Assembly: GCA_963748385.1 (NCBI GenBank)
Contig: CAVVIQ010000009.1
Span: forward strand, 399,896 to 463,895
Direction of reading: 5' to 3'
DNA from: Rhodoblastus sp963748385
GTDB taxonomy: Bacteria > Pseudomonadota > Alphaproteobacteria > Rhizobiales > Beijerinckiaceae
DNA: 64,000 bases
The notes beneath the pieces were generated by a model that worked only from the letters and a program-made list of their open reading frames with translations, searched no databases and had not been told where the DNA came from. Position 1 is the first letter of the stretch. Each line of letters starts with the position of its first letter. Below, one piece after another: positions 63,218-64,000 of this stretch. Both the position numbers and the translations under genes were made by a program.

Positions 63218-63219
63218 TC

Positions 63220-63423
63220 ATGGCGCGCGCGATCCCTGCGGCCTCGATCATCGCCGGGGCAGCAGCTGTCGTCGCGGCAGGAGCCGCCAGGTCGGCTCGC
63301 GATGGGGGCCGGCAACCTCCGAGCCGCATCGGCAGCCGACACCGAGGCTTCCAGCTTGCCAAACGTTGCCGGCAGACGCAGGCTTGGCGTGACCGAGGCC
63401 TCCACACGGAGAATGTCGGATAA
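63220..63423 (+). CDS. small hypothetical protein, possibly membrane
   Basis: A 67-residue ORF with ribosome site GGGAG. The N-terminus ARAIPAASIIAGAAAVVAAG is one hydrophobic Ala-rich segment; the rest is basic and low-complexity. An alternative +1 frame (LPNVAGRRRLGVTEASTRRM) looks more protein-like from about 63350, so a frame shift is possible. Only 2 bases follow the previous stop. Confidence 0.35.
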   Translation: MARAIPAASIIAGAAAVVAAGAARSARDGGRQPPSRIGSRHRGFQLAKRCRQTQAWRDRGLHTENVG

Positions 63424-63446
63424 CATCGCTCGCAAGGGCAAGCCTG

Positions 63447-63902
63447 ATGAAACAGACATATTCATGCCGCTGCGGCTCATCACAAGTTGCAGTCGACGGA
63501 GAGCCGATAGGGCGGTTCATATGCCACTGCCTGGTTTGCCAGGCAGTGTATAAGAAACCTTACGCAGATGTGACGGCTTTCGAGGCTCGCTCCGTCGTCC
63601 CGGTCAAGTGTGAAAGTATAACATTTAAAAAGTACCGTTATCCGCCTGCTGTTGATCGGGGCCTGTGTTCGAGTTGCGGCGATCCTGTCGTCGGGTTCAT
63701 GTCGGCGCCTCTGCTGCCCCGACGCGCTTTTGTCCCTTCAACTTACATTGAACAAGATCCGAAAGCGCCGGCGCCGCTTCGGCACATCTTCTATCACCGG
63801 CGCGTCAGGGACATTGCGGACAAGATACCCAAGATCAGCGGTTATTGGCCAAGCGAGCTGTTTCTTGTCGGAATGATCTATCTCGGCTTGTTTCGACGAT
63901 AG
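63447..63902 (+). CDS. GFA family (glutathione-dependent formaldehyde-activating enzyme-like) protein
   Basis: Encodes 151 residues starting MKQTYSCRCGSSQVAVDGEP. Zinc ligands fit the GFA pattern: C7 and C9, CHCLVC (26, 28, 31) and CSSCGDP (74, 77). Members form S-hydroxymethylglutathione or have unrelated binding roles; glutathione use is not shown here. Codon use is a little less GC-biased than the housekeeping genes. It is the last gene of the window. Confidence 0.82.
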   Translation: MKQTYSCRCGSSQVAVDGEPIGRFICHCLVCQAVYKKPYADVTAFEARSVVPVKCESITFKKYRYPPAVDRGLCSSCGDPVVGFMSAPLLPRRAFVPSTYIEQDPKAPAPLRHIFYHRRVRDIADKIPKISGYWPSELFLVGMIYLGLFRR

Positions 63903-64000
63903 TCCGGCAGGCTGGGAACAGTCCTCCGGCGAGGCTCCGACTTCCGCCTGATCGCAACTGTAGCCCTTGGGCTCCCCGCAACCCGGCATTTTAGAATGGC

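Noticed and set aside
1..64000. CRISPR arrays, rRNA genes, transposases, integrases, attachment sites
   Set aside because: Looked for repeated spacers, rRNA cores and DDE or tyrosine recombinase motifs; none seen. The only mobile-looking item is the inverted-repeat element at 7207-7310.

Overview
The window is high-GC, densely coded chromosomal DNA of an alphaproteobacterium, most likely order Hyphomicrobiales (Rhizobiales). Supporting signs are the block ppx-ppk-hdaA-perM-like-pgsA-like-purM-purN, a ClpS-ClpA pair, an Aap-type amino acid transporter, a small phasin (polyhydroxyalkanoate storage), SPOR and His-rich envelope proteins, and a molybdenum / nitrogenase-associated gene group that suggests a diazotroph or a user of molybdoenzymes. 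The family cannot be fixed from this sequence alone. There is one tRNA (Leu-GAG) and no rRNA, CRISPR array, integrase or recognisable transposase.

Layout. 0-5 kb: the 3' end of 5-oxoprolinase subunit C (pxpC), a phasin with its promoter, a D-Ala-D-Ala carboxypeptidase with SPOR tail, and a DnaJ/VWA pair. 5-9 kb: a minus-strand molybdenum-related group (YqeB-like, DUF2478, a TOBE-like micro-ORF, a Mop remnant, a secreted protein and an ArsC-like nitrogenase-associated protein), interrupted by a 104-bp inverted-repeat element. 9-12 kb: a CrtI/retinol-saturase-like oxidoreductase fused to a ferredoxin-reductase-like domain, with a MarR regulator and a 27-bp palindrome at its promoter. 12-22 kb: KirBac channel, GST, rhodanese, YdcF, GH25 lysozyme, polysaccharide deacetylase, tRNA-Leu, lipB, panC. 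23-26 kb: glgP. 26.7-34.5 kb: a surface-polysaccharide locus (rfbF, rfbC-like, two SDR epimerases, GT4 glycosyltransferase, RgpF-like protein and a large repeat protein). 34.9-41 kb: clpA, clpS, pxpA, DUF2252, aldose epimerase. 41.2-42.9 kb: a solitary DNA methyltransferase with a nuclease-like C-terminal domain, the most foreign-looking gene. 43-51 kb: polyphosphate, replication-control and purine genes. 51-57 kb: GST, rlpA, ndk, aqpZ and aapJQM. 57-64 kb: YiiX-like amidase, metC, GNAT, PAP2, XRE, PilZ, small unknown ORFs and a GFA-family protein.

A cross-cutting feature is that many otherwise conserved genes (purM twice, purN, ppk, rlpA, dac and almost every gene of the polysaccharide locus) are broken by frameshifts. 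Every break I could phase has the same sign: one surplus base. The simplest explanation is insertion-type sequence error, but the uniformity is itself worth checking. Spans given for such genes cover the whole reconstructed gene.
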